From Flavihumibacter sp. UBA7668 (GTDB lineage: Bacteria > Bacteroidota > Bacteroidia > Chitinophagales > Chitinophagaceae), in contig NZ_DLHM01000005.1 of assembly GCF_002483205.1 (NCBI RefSeq), positions 1,004,451 through 1,068,450 on the forward strand: 64,000 nucleotides of DNA, read 5' to 3'. Below the pieces are notes generated by a model. It saw only the letters and a list, made by a program, of their open reading frames with translations. It made no database searches and was not told the DNA's origin. Made by a program: the position numbers and the translations under genes. Below, in pieces: positions 41,269 through 50,706 of the stretch. How positions within the stretch are numbered: position 1 is the stretch's first letter; each line of letters opens with the position of its first letter.

Positions 41269-44200
41269 TTAAAGTTTTACTGTGAGGTTAAATCCAATGG
41301 TTCGCTGTGTTGGCATTTGACCCATTTCAATACCGGGAAGTATGCTGGAACCATTCAAAGCCGCTGTTTCCGGATCAAAAATTGGGAACTTTGTCCACAT
41401 CCACAGATCACGACCATATAAGGCTAATGATACCTGCTGGAAACTTGTTTTTCTAATCCAGTTCATTGGCAGACTGTATTCAATTCTGGCTTCTCTTAAT
41501 TTGATAAAAGAAGCATCAAATGAATTGGATTCCACATTGGCTCTTCTATAATAATCGGCATAATATTGATTAGGTAATACCTTGGTGGTATTCGGTACAT
41601 ATTTGCCATCTGCACTCAGAACTACCCCTTCACCAATAATGAAATTTTCTTCACGACCTCTTAGGGTATGTTCAAGTTTGCCCTGCTCGCTCATTTTATG
41701 ATGTGTTTGCGAGTAAATAATACCACCATACTGTCCATCAAACAAGATACTCATGCGCAGATTTTTATAGGAGAACTCGTTTCTGAAACCTGCTTTCCAA
41801 TCAGCATAGGCATTACCGATATATTGAATTTCCTGCGGACGGGCGGGTAATCCGGCAGCTGTATATACGACCTGTCCATCCGGCGCACGTAGGAATCCAA
41901 ATCCATAAATATCACCGGTTGTTCCTCCAACTCTTGCCTGAATGGTTGCATTTCCGCCATATCCAATATCCTGCTTGTCTTCCATTCCTTCAGTCAGCTC
42001 AAGTACCCGATTCTGGTTTTTAGACCAGGTAATAAAACTGTTCCAGCGGAAGTTTTTAGTTTTCACCGGATCTCCTGTCAATACCAGTTCAACCCCACGG
42101 TTTCGAATTTTACCTCCATTTAGAACGGCTCTTGAATAACCTGTGGTTGGGTCAAGCGGCGCTTCCAGAATCTGGTTTTTGGTGATATTGTTATAATAGG
42201 TAAGATCAATTCCCAGTCTTCCTTTGAAAAAACGAAGATCCAGTCCGCCTTCCATACTGCTGGATATTTCCGGTTTAAAATTCACATTGTGCAACGTTGT
42301 TGGAACAGAACCCGAACTCGGAAACTCACTGGTTCCATAATATTTCTGCGTTTTATACGGATCGGTATCATTGCCTACCTGTGCGGCTGATAAACGGAGT
42401 TTGGCAAATGAAATAATAGCGGGCAATTGCATCAATTCGGATAATATAAAGCTACTGCTTACAGAAGGGTAGAAGAAGGAGTTGTTTTGTTTTGGAAGCG
42501 TGCTGCTCCAGTCATTTCTTCCGGTAAGATCAAGAAAAATTTTACTCTTGTAATTAATGGATGCCAGCGCATATAAACTGTTCAGGTTTTTATTTCGATC
42601 AATTGAGTTGGTAACAGGTATCCCAATTCCATTCGCCAGCATATAAACACCCGGAATTACCAATCCATTTACATAACTGGTCAAACTGGTATAACGTCTG
42701 GTCATCATATTGCCACCTGCAGATGCTGTAAGTTGAAAATTCCTGCCAAGCTGTTCTTTGTAGGTAAGCAGGGCATCTGTATTTACTTCATAAAAATTGA
42801 TGGCCTGTTCTTTATAATAACCATTCTTAAAATTGGCAGAGCTGAATGGCCGCCTGGTCTGACGGTCGTCCATACTCATATCTATTCCTGTACGAACCAG
42901 GAAATCAAATTTCTTGCTGATGGTATAATTCGCACTCAAATTACCTACTACCTGATTGCTTTTTACACTATTCGTCATTTCATAGGCAATGAGGTAGGGG
43001 TTGTCGATGAATGAACTAAAGGGATGAACCTGATCAATCTGATTCAATCCTTTTTTCCAGATCGGGCGATACCAGTTGAGGTCCACATTCGGATTCTGGA
43101 AAATCATGAAATAGGAAATGGATTGATTATTATAACCTGTTGCAGGAAGGTTATCACTTGATTTGTGGGTGAAATTTACCTTTGAACTAATTCGAAGTTT
43201 GTCCGACACCTTGTAATTTAAACTTACCGCAGCCGTGAGTCTTTCAAATCCCGTATTGGGCATAATCCATTCATTCTTGGTATGAGTAATGGAAGCCCGG
43301 GCAGATCCCTTATCAGAACCTCCTTCAATTGATATATTGTTGCTTAATGTATAACCTGTTCTCCAAAAATCTTTCACATTGTTTTTATAAGGTCTCCATA
43401 AGGTTCTTTCTGCACCCCTTCCTTCTACTGTTGGGTCATACTGATAATAAAATTGTCCATCAAACCGGGGGCCATAGGCACTACTGGTTCCACTGGTACT
43501 GGCGCCGTCTTCAGATGCACCATAGGAATAATACTTTATACCATCCGCATTCAACTGTGTGCCGGTTCCCTGCCCATATTCATGTTGAAAGTCGGGCCAT
43601 CTCAATACATCGTTGATACTGGTATTGGAATTGAACGTGATGCCTGCTCCCTTCGATTTTTTTGAACCGGATTTGGTTGTAATTAAAAGCGCTCCATTCG
43701 CAGCGCGGCTTCCATAAAGGGCAGTGGCACTGGGACCTTTTAATACGGTGATACTCTCAATATCATCCGGATTTATATCACTGATTCCATTACCGAAATC
43801 AACCGGTACATCATTTCCTGAACCTGCCTGATAGGCATTGGAAACTCCGGAGGAAGTCAGGTTACTATTCATCGGTACTCCATCCAATACAATTAAGGCA
43901 TTGTTGCCTTCCGGATTCAAGGAGGCATCACCCCGGAGAGATATTCGAACGGAATTCAGTGGTCCGGAACCCGGAGAAATCATGGTTAATCCCGCTACCT
44001 TTCCTGATAATGCATTGGCAAAGTTATTAGAACGCGCATCGTTTATTTCCTGGCTGCTTACGGTTTGCGCTGCATACCCAATTGCTTTTTCTTCTTTCTT
44101 AATTCCCAAAGCGGTCACCACCACTTCATTCAGAGAAGCGGAAGAGTCTTTTAATTGCAAATAGATGGATTCGGTTTTTCCTGTTTGGATATTGGAACGG

Positions 44201-44508
44201 GTAAACCGCTGCGAAATAAATCCTATGTGGGAAATACTGATCTGAACAGTACCTGCAAGCTTCGCGTCTGAAATGCTGAATAAACCCCGGTTATCAGTAC
44301 TGATACTTTTATCAAAACCGGCTTGTTTATTTTCTATTCTGATGGTAACTCCATTTAATGGTTCTCCATTCTCATTTTCAATCAATCCTTTAATAATGGT
44401 TGCCGGACTTTGTGCCTGCAATACAGCCTGTTCAGTTGGATAAAAAAATAGCAGAAAGCTTAAGCTGAACACAATAAGCCCCCTCATCACTGTGTAGTAA
44501 TGTTTCAT
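41269..44508 (-). CDS. SusC/RagA-family TonB-dependent transporter
   Basis: The 1079-residue transporter has a signal peptide and a carboxypeptidase-like beta domain (about 37-120, IIKGLIENENGEPLNGVTIR). The SusC signature LNEVVVTALGIKKEEKAIGY is at about 128-147. A plug domain has DGVPMNSNL and ITVLKGPSATALYGSRAANG, and a 22-strand barrel runs to the closing GFNLTVKL. There is no N-terminal STN domain, although the locus has an ECF sigma/FecR pair that normally receives its signal through such a domain. It lies between fecR (22 bp upstream) and susD. Confidence 0.95.
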   Translation of the reverse strand: MKHYYTVMRGLIVFSLSFLLFFYPTEQAVLQAQSPATIIKGLIENENGEPLNGVTIRIENKQAGFDKSISTDNRGLFSISDAKLAGTVQISISHIGFISQRFTRSNIQTGKTESIYLQLKDSSASLNEVVVTALGIKKEEKAIGYAAQTVSSQEINDARSNNFANALSGKVAGLTMISPGSGPLNSVRISLRGDASLNPEGNNALIVLDGVPMNSNLTSSGVSNAYQAGSGNDVPVDFGNGISDINPDDIESITVLKGPSATALYGSRAANGALLITTKSGSKKSKGAGITFNSNTSINDVLRWPDFQHEYGQGTGTQLNADGIKYYSYGASEDGASTSGTSSAYGPRFDGQFYYQYDPTVEGRGAERTLWRPYKNNVKDFWRTGYTLSNNISIEGGSDKGSARASITHTKNEWIMPNTGFERLTAAVSLNYKVSDKLRISSKVNFTHKSSDNLPATGYNNQSISYFMIFQNPNVDLNWYRPIWKKGLNQIDQVHPFSSFIDNPYLIAYEMTNSVKSNQVVGNLSANYTISKKFDFLVRTGIDMSMDDRQTRRPFSSANFKNGYYKEQAINFYEVNTDALLTYKEQLGRNFQLTASAGGNMMTRRYTSLTSYVNGLVIPGVYMLANGIGIPVTNSIDRNKNLNSLYALASINYKSKIFLDLTGRNDWSSTLPKQNNSFFYPSVSSSFILSELMQLPAIISFAKLRLSAAQVGNDTDPYKTQKYYGTSEFPSSGSVPTTLHNVNFKPEISSSMEGGLDLRFFKGRLGIDLTYYNNITKNQILEAPLDPTTGYSRAVLNGGKIRNRGVELVLTGDPVKTKNFRWNSFITWSKNQNRVLELTEGMEDKQDIGYGGNATIQARVGGTTGDIYGFGFLRAPDGQVVYTAAGLPARPQEIQYIGNAYADWKAGFRNEFSYKNLRMSILFDGQYGGIIYSQTHHKMSEQGKLEHTLRGREENFIIGEGVVLSADGKYVPNTTKVLPNQYYADYYRRANVESNSFDASFIKLREARIEYSLPMNWIRKTSFQQVSLALYGRDLWMWTKFPIFDPETAALNGSSILPGIEMGQMPTQRTIGFNLTVKL

Positions 44509-44530
44509 GATAGCTGAATATTTAATTGTT

Positions 44531-45571
44531 TTAGTTCTTTTGAATTACCAGTCTCTTTTGAGTCGTTTGGATTCGGAGATTGTGTAAGGTCTCCAGTCGT
44601 TTTATAATAGTACCCAGTTTGTCCTTTGATTTGATTTTTCCGGTGAAATACAAATGGCTTAAATCAGTGGAATCATAGTGAATGGTAACCTGATATCCCT
44701 TCTTTAATTGATCCAGTACATCAGGTAATGATGTTTGCATGAATTCAAAACTGAATCCGGTTGTTTGCAGCAGCTCGTTGTTGATTGGTTGTACTTCAGG
44801 CTTTATGAATTTTCTGCCTGATTTTACAAGCGTCTCTACAATGCCAGTTGCTTTATTCATTACCAAACTATCTCCTGGATTCATCAGCACAGGATCCTGC
44901 TTCATTTCCGATTTAGTATAAACAACCTGTACTTTACCGGTATGTAGTTTGATTTTTGTGGCCGATTCAGTCCTGTTATCAATAGTGAAACTTGTTCCAA
45001 GAGCTGTTGTGTTTATGCGGTTGGTTTGTACTGTGAATGCATGCTTATGGCCTTTCTGTACTGAAAAATAGGCCTTTCCATTCAGTTGTATAATTCGGTC
45101 CCTGAATGAAAATGCAGAAGAGAATTGAATGGATGATCCGGGTGATAATTCAACTATTGAGCAATCATTCAGACGGATAATTTGTTTGTTCAATCCTGTA
45201 TTTACCAGCTCCAGTATGTGGGAGACGTTGTTTGCTGCAACTGATTTCTGGTCATACGGTACTTGTTTTGGCCAAAATAAACTCATTGACACAATGCATC
45301 CTGCAAGCATTGCAGCTGCTGCCCATTGCCAGAATTTTAATGTTCTCCCTGATTTAATAGTTGTTCCTTCTTTCTGTTTTATTTTGTATTGGATTTCCTG
45401 AAACATTTTTTTTGAATAGAGCTGAATCTCTTCATCCGACATGTTGTCAAAATAATTAAGGTCCCTGTTTGCCAGCTCCTGAAACCAGTTGTCCAGTTCA
45501 ATTGATTCGCTTTCATTCAATTGATTCTTCTGATAGCCATCCAATAAATACAATAACCTGCCTTGAAGCAT
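44531..45571 (-). CDS. FecR-family anti-sigma factor
   Basis: The 346-residue protein has a cytoplasmic N-terminal anti-sigma part (1-80, with helices around NELANRDLNYFDNMSDEEIQ) and one membrane helix (about 84-100). A periplasmic FecR domain (about 115-215) has GSSIQFSSAF and TALGTSFTIDNR, and a C-terminal DUF4974 domain (about 265-346) has FMQTSLPDVLDQLKKGYQVT and LYFTGKIKSKD. It senses the SusC state across the periplasm and controls the adjacent ECF sigma factor. It is transcribed divergently from that sigma gene and leads the susCD operon. Confidence 0.93.
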   Translation of the reverse strand: MLQGRLLYLLDGYQKNQLNESESIELDNWFQELANRDLNYFDNMSDEEIQLYSKKMFQEIQYKIKQKEGTTIKSGRTLKFWQWAAAAMLAGCIVSMSLFWPKQVPYDQKSVAANNVSHILELVNTGLNKQIIRLNDCSIVELSPGSSIQFSSAFSFRDRIIQLNGKAYFSVQKGHKHAFTVQTNRINTTALGTSFTIDNRTESATKIKLHTGKVQVVYTKSEMKQDPVLMNPGDSLVMNKATGIVETLVKSGRKFIKPEVQPINNELLQTTGFSFEFMQTSLPDVLDQLKKGYQVTIHYDSTDLSHLYFTGKIKSKDKLGTIIKRLETLHNLRIQTTQKRLVIQKN

Positions 45572-45621
45572 TTATTCCCTTTTGCATTGATATGCCGTCA
45601 ACTGAATTTTACCCCCATCTG

Positions 45622-45654
45622 TTTTTGTCCAAAAAGGCTGAATTCATATTTAGT
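45622..45654 (+). promoter_or_regulatory. Putative promoter of the ECF sigma gene
   Basis: TTTTTG (45622-45627), 19 nt and TATTTAGT (45647-45654, two differences from TAnnTTTG) form a plausible Bacteroidota promoter. Transcription would start near 45661 and leave about 33 nt before the proposed coding start at 45694. Confidence 0.4.
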
Positions 45655-45693
45655 TAATATTGGCCACCTAGTTTTGTTTAAAACAACGGCCGT

Positions 45694-46266
45694 ATCACTA
45701 ACACTGATTCACATAGCACAAATTCACTTTGGTTATTAATCAAAAAAGGAGATGCCTGTGCATTTGAAGAATTGTACACCAACACAATTCAGCAGCTTAC
45801 AAATTTTAGTTTCAGTCTGCTTGGAGACGATGACCTTGTCAAAGATGTATTGCAGGAAGTATATTCGACTCTTTATGTGCGTAGAAATGAGTTGCCGGAT
45901 GAACTCAATGTGGTGGGGTACCTTACAAATGCAATAAAATATCAGTCAGCGCATCATGTCAGGCATCAACTGGTGAAAAATACCTACTCCAATTTTATTG
46001 AGTTTTCTTCTGCAACTGAAACTAAAATTCCCGATGCTCATATGGAACATCGGGAATTAAATAATCGTATCGGGAAATCACTTGCTTCGCTTCCTGAAAA
46101 ATGCAGAACAGCATTTGTTCTTCATAAATTGGAACAGCATCCTTATAAAACAGTTTCTGAAAAAATGGGCATATCTGTTAAAACAGTAGAAAAACATATC
46201 AGCAAAGCACTCAAACAATTAAGAACAGAGCTGAGTGATGTTCGTTCTATTTTCCCTTTTTTGTAG
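45694..46266 (+). CDS. ECF RNA polymerase sigma factor, start codon unclear
   Basis: Sigma region 2 (LWLLIKKGDACAFEELY through DDLVKDVLQEVYSTLYVRR) and region 4 (LPEKCRTAFVLHKLEQHPYK, then ISVKTVEKHISKALKQLR) are clear. The frame is open from 45682, but it holds no ATG, GTG or TTG before the TTG at 45772, which lies beyond the first conserved helix. Conserved residues upstream of that TTG (LWLLIKKGDACAFEE) argue that translation begins earlier, perhaps at the ATC at 45694, giving 190 residues, a normal ECF length. An assembly error is the alternative. It is divergent from fecR and is inferred to drive the susCD operon. The 3' end overlaps the convergent DUF1080 gene by 20 bp. Confidence 0.8.
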   Translation: MTNTDSHSTNSLWLLIKKGDACAFEELYTNTIQQLTNFSFSLLGDDDLVKDVLQEVYSTLYVRRNELPDELNVVGYLTNAIKYQSAHHVRHQLVKNTYSNFIEFSSATETKIPDAHMEHRELNNRIGKSLASLPEKCRTAFVLHKLEQHPYKTVSEKMGISVKTVEKHISKALKQLRTELSDVRSIFPFL

Positions 46267-47089
46267 CAGGAATTTTCCTGATTGCTTCGTTCAGTGAAAC
46301 AGAACTCGCTTTATAGGCGCTCAAATCCACTATTTCCACTTTTCTGTATTCTATGGGATGACTTTCTGATTGCAAGGATATATAACCTTCACCAATCAGT
46401 CCGCCATCCGCAAAGCCCATTCCTTTTACCCAGGGGTCACGTCCATCGTATTGTGGTTTGGAATAGGTCAACACCGTATCGCCTTCCACAATATGATGAA
46501 TAATTGAGTCGCCAAGTACCAACATCTCAACCCGTACCCACTGATCGCCATGATAGGTCTTTGAGCTGGATGTTACGCAATGTGGTGTAAACAAAGCATT
46601 TTTCATCACAACATTGGTGCCCGGTGTGCAAAGATTACCGGTTGTTCTTGGGTCCTTTCCATTTCCGCCTAAAAACTGTGCTTCCATGGAAATTGGAAAA
46701 TCCTGCTCTTTTTTCATTGTTTCAGGTGCCTGGCAATGCAACATGGCGCCGCTGTTCCGAATCGCCCAACCCGGACCTTCTTTCACCTGCTCACCTACAA
46801 ATCGATATTCCACTGCCAGCAAATAATGACTGTATTTATTCTTATGAAAAATATGGCCGTACTTTTCTTTGAAGCCATCATATTGATCGTATGAAACTTT
46901 CATTACTCCGTTTTCAACGCGGAATGTATTACCGAAGTTTTCATTCAGTTCATGGTCTTTTATTTTAATTGTCCAGTCGGCCAGGTCTTTTCCATTAAAC
47001 AACTGGACCCATTGGGGAGATGCATTTTTATTGGTTGATCCACAGGAGAGCAACATCGCCATACCGGCAGCAAACAGCAGCTTTTTCAT
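46247..47089 (-). CDS. DUF1080 (3-keto-disaccharide hydrolase type) lipoprotein
   Basis: The product (280 residues from this start) has a lipoprotein signal with lipobox LLSC in MAMLLSCGSTNKN. One DUF1080 jelly-roll domain follows: WVQLFNGKDLADWTIKIKDH (family opening), GPGWAIRNSGAMLHCQAPE, and GLIGEGYISLQSESHPIEYRKVEIVDL at the end. Some family members hydrolyse 3-keto-disaccharides; many are uncharacterised. A second ATG five codons upstream (47104) is equally possible. Proximity to the SusC/SusD locus suggests a glycan-linked role, but it lies outside that operon. It ends in a 20-bp overlap with the sigma factor gene. Confidence 0.88.
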   Translation of the reverse strand: MKKLLFAAGMAMLLSCGSTNKNASPQWVQLFNGKDLADWTIKIKDHELNENFGNTFRVENGVMKVSYDQYDGFKEKYGHIFHKNKYSHYLLAVEYRFVGEQVKEGPGWAIRNSGAMLHCQAPETMKKEQDFPISMEAQFLGGNGKDPRTTGNLCTPGTNVVMKNALFTPHCVTSSSKTYHGDQWVRVEMLVLGDSIIHHIVEGDTVLTYSKPQYDGRDPWVKGMGFADGGLIGEGYISLQSESHPIEYRKVEIVDLSAYKASSVSLNEAIRKIPATKKGK

Positions 47090-47114
47090 TTTTATATGTT
47101 TCAACTTGGAAGAT

Positions 47115-47146
47115 AAAAAGAAAAGGTGCCCCGAAGGACACCTTTT
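47115..47146 (-). terminator. Intrinsic terminator of secA with UUCG tetraloop
   Basis: On the minus strand AAAAGGTG, a mismatch and CC close a TTCG tetraloop with GG and CACCTTTT, then CTTTTTATC. It lies 23 bp after the secA stop and before the DUF1080 gene, so it separates the two minus-strand units. Confidence 0.88.
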
Positions 47147-47168
47147 AGTAGTTTAATCAAACGATTGC

Positions 47169-50100
47169 TTATGCTCCGTGGCAATTTTTGTATTTCTTGC
47201 CACTGCCACATGGACAAGGATCATTCCGGCCAACTTTTGGTCCAACCCGGATTGGCTCCCGAACTGCCGGTGCCCCGCTTGGATCAAAATAGTCATTCTG
47301 ATTGGCTCCATAGTCGTCTCCTTTTGCATCCACTTCCTCTTTGTTCGACTGAAGCTTACTCATATCCGTTTTTTCCTCTCTTCCTTCCTTAATAATATCG
47401 GCCGGTTGCTGCTGTTCCATTGGAATACCGCAATGGCAAAGGAAAGAAACAATTTCACGGTTCACTTCGCCGTCCATTTTTCTGAAGAGATCAAACGCTT
47501 CCATTTTATAAATTACCAATGGATCTTTCTGCTCCAGGTAGGCGGTTTGCACACTCTGTTTCAGGTCATCCATGGCACGAAGGTGTTCTTTCCAGGTATC
47601 ATCAATCAGCGCCAGCGTAATGGTTCTTTCAAGTGCATTGGTTAACTCACGACCATCGGTATCAATTGTCTTTTGCATATTGCTGAGCACATTGATGCCA
47701 CGTCTTCCATCTGTAAATGGAACCACCACATTCTCAATATGCATTCCCTGTGATGTCCTTATATTCTGAAATACCGGTACAGCCTGTTGCGCAACTGCCT
47801 GCATTTTTTGCTGGTATCTTGCCGTTGCTTCCTGATATAACTGATCGGCTAGCTGTTGAGCATTTCCGGATTTGAAACCTGCTTCCGTAATTTGCGTATC
47901 AAGCCCGAAATTCATGATGGCAGCAAGTTTGAATCCTTCAAAATCTTCCTGCTCTTTAAAGGAAGTGACCAATCCTTCAGCCACGCCATAAAAAGCATTA
48001 TCAAGGTCCAATGCAAGCCGTTCTCCAAACAGGGCGTGATTACGTTTCTTATACACCACATTCCGCTGCTTATTCATTACGTCATCGTATTCAAGCAGTC
48101 GCTTCCGGATTCCAAAGTTGTTCTCTTCCACCTTTTTCTGCGCACGTTCAATGCTTCGGGTAATCATGCTGTGCTGAATCACTTCGCCTTCTTTATAACC
48201 CATGCGGTCCATCAGTGATGCAATCCGGTCAGATCCAAACATACGCATCAGATCATCTTCCATGGACACATAAAACTGTGAAGTTCCGGGATCTCCCTGC
48301 CGACCCGCACGACCACGTAACTGACGATCCACCCGGCGACTTTCATGCCGTTCCGTACCAATAATTGCTAAACCTCCTGCATCTTTTACACCAGGTCCTA
48401 ATTTGATATCGGTACCACGGCCGGCCATATTCGTTGCAATGGTAATGGCGCCTGCTAATCCCGCTTCGGCAACTACCTGTGCTTCACGGGCATGCTGTTT
48501 GGCGTTCAAAACATTATGTGGAATTTTTTTACCCTGTAACATCCTGCTCAGTAATTCACTTACTTCAACAGAGGTGGTACCTACAAGAACTGGTCTGCCA
48601 GCATTCCGTAACTGCTCAATATCTTCAATTACGGCAGTGAATTTTTCTTTCCTGGTTTTATACACCAGATCCTGGTGATCTTTTCTTGAAATTGGCAGGT
48701 TGGTTGGAATATTTACCACATCCAGTTTGTAAATATCCCAAAGCTCCGCTGCTTCCGTTTCTGCTGTACCCGTCATACCAGCCAGCTTGTGGTACATCCG
48801 GAAATAGTTCTGCAGGGTAATGGTAGCATAGGTTTGCGTTGCCGCTTCAATCTTCACATTCTCCTTTGCTTCAATTGCCTGGTGAAGTCCGTCTGAATAA
48901 CGACGGCCTTCCATAATCCGACCAGTTTGCTCATCCACAATTTTTACCTGCCCTTCAATCACCACATATTCCACATCCTTGTCAAACAGGGTATAGGCTT
49001 TCAGTAATTGTTGTATGGTATGAATCCGGTCGGCCTTCAGTGTATATTCATTCAGGAGAATTTCCTTACGCTGTAATTTTTCTTCAGCAGTAGCTGTTGC
49101 GTCTGCTTCGATCTCTCCGAGTTTAGAACTGATATCCGGCAATACAAAGAACTCAGGATCTTCACCTGATTTTGTAATCATCTGAATACCGCGTTCTGTC
49201 AGATCAACCGAATTGTTTTTTTCTTCGATATAGAAGAATAACTCGGAATCCACTTTCGGCATTTCTTTGGACTGATCCGCCAGGTAATAATTCTCCGATT
49301 TCTGCAATTTTACTTTTACTCCGGGCTCACTCAGGAATTTGATAAGAGCGCTTGTTTTTGGTAAGCCGCGATAAGCACGCATCAACGCCAGACCACCATC
49401 TTTTGGATCATCATTCCCTTCTGCTATTTTTTTACGCGCTTCAATCAGGAATTTATTCACTACCTGTTTCTGCGCTTCGATCAATTGTAAAACACGTGGT
49501 TTCAACAAATGGTATTGTTGTTCATCGCCTCTTGGAACCGGACCGGAAATGATCAGAGGAGTACGGGCATCATCAATCAATACGGAATCCACCTCATCCA
49601 CCATGGCAAAATGGTGTTTGCGTTGTACCATTTCATCCGGACTGTGCACCATATTATCACGCAGGTAGTCAAAACCAAATTCGTTATTGGTTCCATAGGT
49701 GATATCTGCCTGATAGGCTTTTCTGCGCTCTTCACTGTTTGGCTGGTGTTTATCAATACAGTCAACGGTTAGTCCCAGCCACTCGAAAATTGGACCATTC
49801 CATTCAGAGTCACGTTTGGCCAGGTAATCATTCACCGTTACAATATGCACCCCTTCTCCGGCTAATGCATTCAGATAGGCAGGCAGGGTAGAAACCAGGG
49901 TTTTACCTTCACCCGTTGCCATCTCGGCAATTTTACCGGAATGCAATACATAACCACCAATCAACTGTACATCATAATGTACCATGTTCCAGGTTACGGT
50001 ACCGCCACCTGCTGTCCAGGTATTGCTGAAATGGGCCTGATCACCCTCAATTTTGATATAGTCTTTTTTAACCGCCAATTCACGGTCCAGGTCGGTTGCT

Positions 50101-50495
50101 GCAGAACTAACAACAGACTGTTCCTTAAACCTGCGACCGGTTTCTTTCACCACGGCAAACGCTTCCGGGGCAATTTCTTTCAGAATTTCCTCAATCTGTT
50201 CATTCCTTTTTTTCTTCAGTTTATCGATCTCCTGGTAAAAACTGTCTTTTCCTGAAAAATCACTGAATGGTAGTGCTTCTGCCTGATTCGTCAACTGGCT
50301 GATTTCTTCGTTTATGGCTATCAGGTGCTGTTGGATCCGGTCTTTAAACTCCCGGGATTTGGCACGGAGCTGATCATTGCTAAGTGATTGGTAAGCAGCA
50401 AAATACTCATTCGCTTTGGCCAATAATGGCTGGATTGTCTTTACATCTTTCTCCGATTTGCTTCCACCAAATAATTTCTGGATAAAACCTAACAT
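47169..50495 (-). CDS. secA: Preprotein translocase ATPase SecA
   Basis: The 1108-residue motor of the Sec translocon matches SecA throughout. Landmarks are HSGKIAEMATGEGKTLVSTL (Walker A region), DEVDSVLIDDARTPLIISG (Walker B), the preprotein cross-linking domain, TNMAGRGTDIKLGPGV and ESRRVDRQLRGRAGRQGDPG (motifs V/VI). The helical scaffold with wing region comes next, and a C-terminal zinc-binding SEC-C motif, CPCGSGKKYKNCHG. Its length is larger than E. coli SecA (901) because of insertions usual in Bacteroidota. A TACCTTTG box lies about 99 bp upstream, and a UUCG terminator follows. Confidence 0.98.
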   Translation of the reverse strand: MLGFIQKLFGGSKSEKDVKTIQPLLAKANEYFAAYQSLSNDQLRAKSREFKDRIQQHLIAINEEISQLTNQAEALPFSDFSGKDSFYQEIDKLKKKRNEQIEEILKEIAPEAFAVVKETGRRFKEQSVVSSAATDLDRELAVKKDYIKIEGDQAHFSNTWTAGGGTVTWNMVHYDVQLIGGYVLHSGKIAEMATGEGKTLVSTLPAYLNALAGEGVHIVTVNDYLAKRDSEWNGPIFEWLGLTVDCIDKHQPNSEERRKAYQADITYGTNNEFGFDYLRDNMVHSPDEMVQRKHHFAMVDEVDSVLIDDARTPLIISGPVPRGDEQQYHLLKPRVLQLIEAQKQVVNKFLIEARKKIAEGNDDPKDGGLALMRAYRGLPKTSALIKFLSEPGVKVKLQKSENYYLADQSKEMPKVDSELFFYIEEKNNSVDLTERGIQMITKSGEDPEFFVLPDISSKLGEIEADATATAEEKLQRKEILLNEYTLKADRIHTIQQLLKAYTLFDKDVEYVVIEGQVKIVDEQTGRIMEGRRYSDGLHQAIEAKENVKIEAATQTYATITLQNYFRMYHKLAGMTGTAETEAAELWDIYKLDVVNIPTNLPISRKDHQDLVYKTRKEKFTAVIEDIEQLRNAGRPVLVGTTSVEVSELLSRMLQGKKIPHNVLNAKQHAREAQVVAEAGLAGAITIATNMAGRGTDIKLGPGVKDAGGLAIIGTERHESRRVDRQLRGRAGRQGDPGTSQFYVSMEDDLMRMFGSDRIASLMDRMGYKEGEVIQHSMITRSIERAQKKVEENNFGIRKRLLEYDDVMNKQRNVVYKKRNHALFGERLALDLDNAFYGVAEGLVTSFKEQEDFEGFKLAAIMNFGLDTQITEAGFKSGNAQQLADQLYQEATARYQQKMQAVAQQAVPVFQNIRTSQGMHIENVVVPFTDGRRGINVLSNMQKTIDTDGRELTNALERTITLALIDDTWKEHLRAMDDLKQSVQTAYLEQKDPLVIYKMEAFDLFRKMDGEVNREIVSFLCHCGIPMEQQQPADIIKEGREEKTDMSKLQSNKEEVDAKGDDYGANQNDYFDPSGAPAVREPIRVGPKVGRNDPCPCGSGKKYKNCHGA

Positions 50496-50593
50496 TGTTT
50501 TGGGTATTGTCTTAAGAGATTTCGTTAAATGTGCGTTGTTTTAGCTGTCAATTTCAGTGCTACAAATCATTTATAGTCAAATTGTCAGGGAGG

Positions 50594-50601
50594 CAAAGGT
50601 A
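50594..50601 (-). promoter_or_regulatory. Putative -7 promoter box for secA
   Basis: TACCTTTG on the minus strand matches TAnnTTTG and would give a leader of about 90 nt to the secA ATG. It is divergent from the atpG promoter at 50650-50678. Confidence 0.4.
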
Positions 50602-50649
50602 CGGTAAGACATTGGGAATTGAAACCGGCACATTTTCCCTGAAATTGCA

Positions 50650-50678
50650 TTGAATTTACCTGTTTTCTTTTACCTTTG
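50650..50678 (+). promoter_or_regulatory. Putative promoter of atpG
   Basis: TTG (50650-50652), 18 nt and TACCTTTG (50671-50678) match the Bacteroidota -33 and -7 elements at an acceptable distance. The start would fall about 20 nt before the ATG at 50707. It indicates that atpG has its own promoter here. Confidence 0.5.
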
Positions 50679-50706
50679 CGGCCAAATTGAGGAAAATCAT
50701 CCCACT

